64,000 bases of DNA. Source: CALGFI01 sp963786805. Its GTDB lineage: Bacteria; Actinomycetota; UBA4738; HRBIN12. A model generated the notes under the pieces. That model had not been told where the DNA came from, made no database searches, and was given only the letters and a program-made list of their open reading frames with translations. Positions 61,602-64,000 of the stretch are shown one piece after another. Numbering within the stretch: the first letter of the stretch is position 1; every line of letters starts with the position of its first letter. A program made the translations under genes and the position numbers. Location: assembly GCA_963786805.1 (NCBI GenBank), contig CAWBAK010000002.1:1-64000 (forward strand), in the 5' to 3' direction.

Positions 61602-62039
61602 TCAGGAGGTGCCGGTTGAGCCGAACCCGCCTTCGCCGCGCGTGGACGACGGGAGCTCGTCGACCCAGGCGGGATCGAGGTCCGGCACGGCGACCACCAC
61701 CAGCTGGGCGATCCGGTCCCCGCGCGCGATCTTCACCGGTTCGTTCCGATCCAGGTTCACCACGGCGCAGATCACCTCGCCGCGGTAGCCGGCGTCGATC
61801 AGGCCGGGCGCGTTCGCCATCGTGAGCCCGTGCGCGCTCGCGAGACCGCTCCGAGGGAGCACGAGCCCCGCGTAGCCGTCCGGGATCGCCACCGCGATGC
61901 CGGTCGGGACCATCGCCCGCTCCCCCGGCCCGACCTCGATGTCGACGGCCGATCGCAGGTCCAAACCCGCGTCGCCGGGATGCGCCCGCTCCGGCAAGAC
62001 CGCCTCGGGATCGACCCGCGTGAACGGCAGCTCGGTCAC
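61602..62039 (-). CDS. dut: Deoxyuridine 5'-triphosphate nucleotidohydrolase
   Basis: Hydrolyses dUTP, supplying dUMP and keeping uracil out of DNA. 145 residues, intact. Motif 1 AHPGDAGLDLRSAVDIEVGP, motif 2 VLPRSGLASAHGL, motif 3 APGLIDAGYRGEVICAVVNL, motif 4 RGDRIAQLVVVAV, motif 5 RGEGGFGSTGTS. GTG start overlaps the VOC stop (GTGA). Lies with nrdJ upstream on the strand, both in dNTP supply. Confidence 0.96.
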   Translation of the reverse strand: MTELPFTRVDPEAVLPERAHPGDAGLDLRSAVDIEVGPGERAMVPTGIAVAIPDGYAGLVLPRSGLASAHGLTMANAPGLIDAGYRGEVICAVVNLDRNEPVKIARGDRIAQLVVVAVPDLDPAWVDELPSSTRGEGGFGSTGTS

Positions 62040-62408
62040 GCCGGCTCGACGAGCTCGAGTCGATTGCCGAACGGATCGCGGACGTGGAACCGGCGGTAGC
62101 CCTCGAGCTGAACGTCCTCGTCCAGGCGGTACCCGGCGGCGTCCAGCCTTCTCGCGGAGCTCGTCGAGGCCGTTCACCAGGAACGCCGGGTGCGCCTTCC
62201 GAGCCGGCGAGAAGCCCTCGCGCTCGACGCCGAGGTGGAGCTCGAGCGATCCGGAGCGGAACCACAGTCCCCCGCGTGGCGCGAGCTCGCTCGGCTTGGG
62301 GACCTCGGGCAGACCGAGGAGCTCGCCGTAGAACATGCGCCCCGCCTCTTCTTCGCCGGCGGGCATCGCCAGCTGGATGTGGTGGATCGCGGTGAGCTCG
62401 TACGCCAT
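62036..62408 (-). CDS. VOC family (glyoxalase-like) protein
   Basis: About 123 residues. AYELTAIHHIQLAMPAGEEE (metal His), ARMFYGELLGLPEVPKP-like helix, GGLWFRSGSLELHLGVEREG and, after one indel near 62150, FHVRDPFGNRLELVEPA with the metal Glu. A single vicinal-oxygen-chelate module pair. Overlaps dut by four bases. Substrate unknown. Confidence 0.82.
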
Positions 62409-62485
62409 CGTCGCGCGGAGCCTACCGAACGGCGCCGACCGGAGCGAAAGCCCCGGCCGGCATCCCCGTTCCGTTCGGAAGGACC

Positions 62486-64000
62486 CTACGAGCAGCCGCT
62501 CGTCGACCCGCAGCTCGGGCAGACGTAGCAGCTTCCCGCGGGCTGCATCTTCGAGCCGCACGAGTAGCAGAGCGGAGCGTCGGCAGCGTGCGCCTCGGGC
62601 TTGGGCTGCAGGTCGATCGGCTGCGGCGGCGGCAAGGGCGCCTCGGCCTTGACCGCCTCGACGACGGCCTCCACCGTGGTGCCGAGCTTCTCCGCGGCCT
62701 CGGCGGCCACCGTCGCCTTGCGCTCGTCGATCGAGCGGATCCCGAGCGCCTCCCGCTGCTCGATCGGCAGGTAATCGAGCGCCAGCCGACGGAACACGTA
62801 GTCCACGAGCGAGGTGGCGAAGCGGATGTCCGCGTCGTTCGTCATCCCGCTCGGCTCGAACTTCATGTTGATGAACTTCGAGACGAAGGCCTCGAGCGGA
62901 ACCCCATACTGAAGTCCGAGCGAGACCGCGATGGCGAACGCATCCATCACGCCTGCGAGCGTCGAGCCCTGCTTCGAGGTCTTCAGGAAGATCTCGCCGA
63001 GGCCGTCGTCCGGGTACATGCCGGCGGTGATGTAGCCCTCGGCGTCCCCGACCTGGAACGAGCGCGTCGTCGAGGGCCGGACCGAGGGCAACCGCTTGCG
63101 GACGGGCTTGGCGAGCTCGGCCGGCTCGGGCACCGCCGCGGCCGTCTTCTTCTTGTCGGCCGACAGCGGCTGCGCCACCTTGCAGTTGTCGCGGTAGATC
63201 GCGACCGCCTTCAGGCCGAGCTTCCAGGACTCGATGAAGAGCTGCTCGACCTCCTCGACCGTGACGTGCTCGGGCATGTTCACGGTCTTGCTGATCGCGC
63301 CGGAGATGAACGGCTGTGCCGCCGCCATCATCCGGACGTGGCCCATGTAGTGGATCGGCTCGGCGCCCATCGCCGTGTCGAACACCGCGTAGTGCTCCTG
63401 CTTGAGGTGCGGCGCATCGGCGACGGAGTTGTGCTCGGCGATGTAGCCGACCACGTCCTCGACCTGCGCCTGGTCGTAGCCCAGGCGGTCGAGCGCGCGG
63501 GGCACCGTCTGGTTCACGAACTGCATCGTGCCGCCGCCGACGAGCTTCTTCGTCTTGACGAGCGCGAGCTCGGGCTCGATGCCGGTGGTGTCGCAGTCCA
63601 TCATCAGGCCGATCGTGCCGGTCGGAGCGAGCACGGTTGCCTGCGCGTTGCGGTAGCCGTGCTTGGCCCCGAACGCGATCGCGTCGTCCCAGGATTGCTT
63701 GGCCGCCGACAGGAGCGCCTCGGGCACGTGCTCGCCGTCGATCTCGTCCGCCGCCGCCCGGTGCTTGCGCATGACGCGGAGCATCGCGTCCGCGTTCGGC
63801 TCGTAGCCCTCGAACGGGCCCGTCACCTCCGCGATGCGCGCGCTCGTCCGGTACGCCTGGCCGGTCATCAGCGCGGTGATCGCCCCGGCCCACGACCGCC
63901 CGGCGTCCGAGTCGTACGGCAGGCCGCGGGCCATCAGGAGCGCGCCGAGGTTCGCGTAGCCCAGGCCGAGCTGGCGGAACGCCCGCGCGTTCGTCCCGAT
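62486..64000 (-). CDS. nrdJ: Vitamin B12-dependent ribonucleotide reductase, C-terminal part
   Basis: Class II NrdJ. The reading frame is open from the window edge. VLAPTGTIGLMMDCDTTGIE is the conserved substrate-binding finger-loop region; VGGGTMQFVNQTVPRALDRL, FISGAISKTVNMPEHVTVEE and AIYRDNCKVAQPLSADKKK follow. The C-terminal domain reads MYPDDGLGEIFLKTSKQGST and SKFINMKFEPSGMTNDADIR, ending with a zinc-finger and redox tail with CYSCG and CPSCGSTSGCS. The N-terminal half lies outside the window. Intact. Needs adenosylcobalamin; works with or without oxygen. Confidence 0.96.
   Translation of the reverse strand: MGTNARAFRQLGLGYANLGALLMARGLPYDSDAGRSWAGAITALMTGQAYRTSARIAEVTGPFEGYEPNADAMLRVMRKHRAAADEIDGEHVPEALLSAAKQSWDDAIAFGAKHGYRNAQATVLAPTGTIGLMMDCDTTGIEPELALVKTKKLVGGGTMQFVNQTVPRALDRLGYDQAQVEDVVGYIAEHNSVADAPHLKQEHYAVFDTAMGAEPIHYMGHVRMMAAAQPFISGAISKTVNMPEHVTVEEVEQLFIESWKLGLKAVAIYRDNCKVAQPLSADKKKTAAAVPEPAELAKPVRKRLPSVRPSTTRSFQVGDAEGYITAGMYPDDGLGEIFLKTSKQGSTLAGVMDAFAIAVSLGLQYGVPLEAFVSKFINMKFEPSGMTNDADIRFATSLVDYVFRRLALDYLPIEQREALGIRSIDERKATVAAEAAEKLGTTVEAVVEAVKAEAPLPPPQPIDLQPKPEAHAADAPLCYSCGSKMQPAGSCYVCPSCGSTSGCS

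Noticed and set aside
61602..63893. A single giant minus-strand reading frame linking an RNR shadow, VOC and dut
   Set aside because: It runs out of frame through nrdJ and joins genes only by chance; the true genes have their own starts and a GTGA overlap.

Overview
This is a high-GC (roughly 68-70 % by eye) bacterial window. It most resembles a deep-branching, rod-shaped member of the Actinomycetota, though this is inference, not a database result. The main support is gene order. Read on the minus strand from 47.0 kb down to 4.3 kb, the core is tig-clpP-clpX ... valS-folC-ndk ... mreB-mreC-mreD-mrdA-rodA-rne-rplU-rpmA-obg-proB ... nadD-rsfS ... leuS, a backbone familiar from actinobacteria. 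An LPXTG cell-wall sorting signal, a DtxR regulator, an Obg protein with an OCT domain and a B12-dependent ribonucleotide reductase fit the same picture.

Reading quality is uneven. From 1 to about 43 kb nearly every conserved gene is broken into two or three frames. Where I could compare with the family sequence (panB, rplU, rpmA, clpX, the first MaoC gene) the cause is a single extra base. I therefore treat these as sequencing or assembly errors and give one span per gene. From 43.6 to 49.5 kb and from 59.7 to 64 kb genes are almost intact. Some gene ends do not fit their surroundings and look like joins between unrelated pieces: about 4.2 kb (a P450 stops mid-protein and runs into the tail of leuS), 49,557 (a tRNA-His stops after its anticodon), about 56.17 kb (a peptidase lacking its N-terminus) and about 57.01 kb (a cyclase lacking its N-terminus).

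Layout. 0-4.2 kb: a secreted metzincin protease (minus), then five tightly overlapping plus-strand genes (MaoC hydratase, DUF35 protein, second MaoC hydratase, Ltp2-like thiolase, P450). This matches the cholesterol side-chain igr operon of mycobacteria. 4.3-19.5 kb: leuS, an M20 peptidase, a dehydrogenase/aminotransferase/DtxR/ATPase run, a TetR-controlled DHA2 exporter with a perfect palindromic operator, panB, a PIG-L deacetylase, a PAS/metallo-beta-lactamase-fold pair, tRNA-Ala, a pentapeptide-repeat protein, rsfS, nadD and an ABC ATPase. 19.5-35.2 kb: an FtsX-type permease, a MoxR/CoxE pair, proB, obg, rpmA, rplU, rne and the rod-shape cluster. 35.4-49.4 kb: an LPRTG surface protein with a strong terminator, ndk, folC, valS with an unusual leader, an amidase, a PPOX protein, clpX, clpP, tig, three tRNAs, an HD protein and a secreted protein.

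49.6-56.1 kb is the accessory part: a small zinc-finger-like peptide, a tail-anchored protein, an ImmA/IrrE-like HEFAH metallopeptidase overlapping an AbiV-type HEPN protein, membrane and surface proteins, and an opposing phage-type module with terminase large subunit. 56.2-59.7 kb holds gene fragments (S51 peptidase, cyclase) and an ECF sigma factor overlapping a membrane-anchored beta-propeller protein. 59.7-64 kb has tRNA-Val, -Cys and -Gly, a membrane protein, a DinB-like protein, dut, a VOC protein and nrdJ, which runs off the right edge.

The strongest candidates for new biology are the peptidase/AbiV pair (50.4-51.9 kb), the igr-like operon with a split ChsH2 equivalent (0.9-4.2 kb) and the ribosome-binding-site-sequestering leader of valS (41.4 kb).
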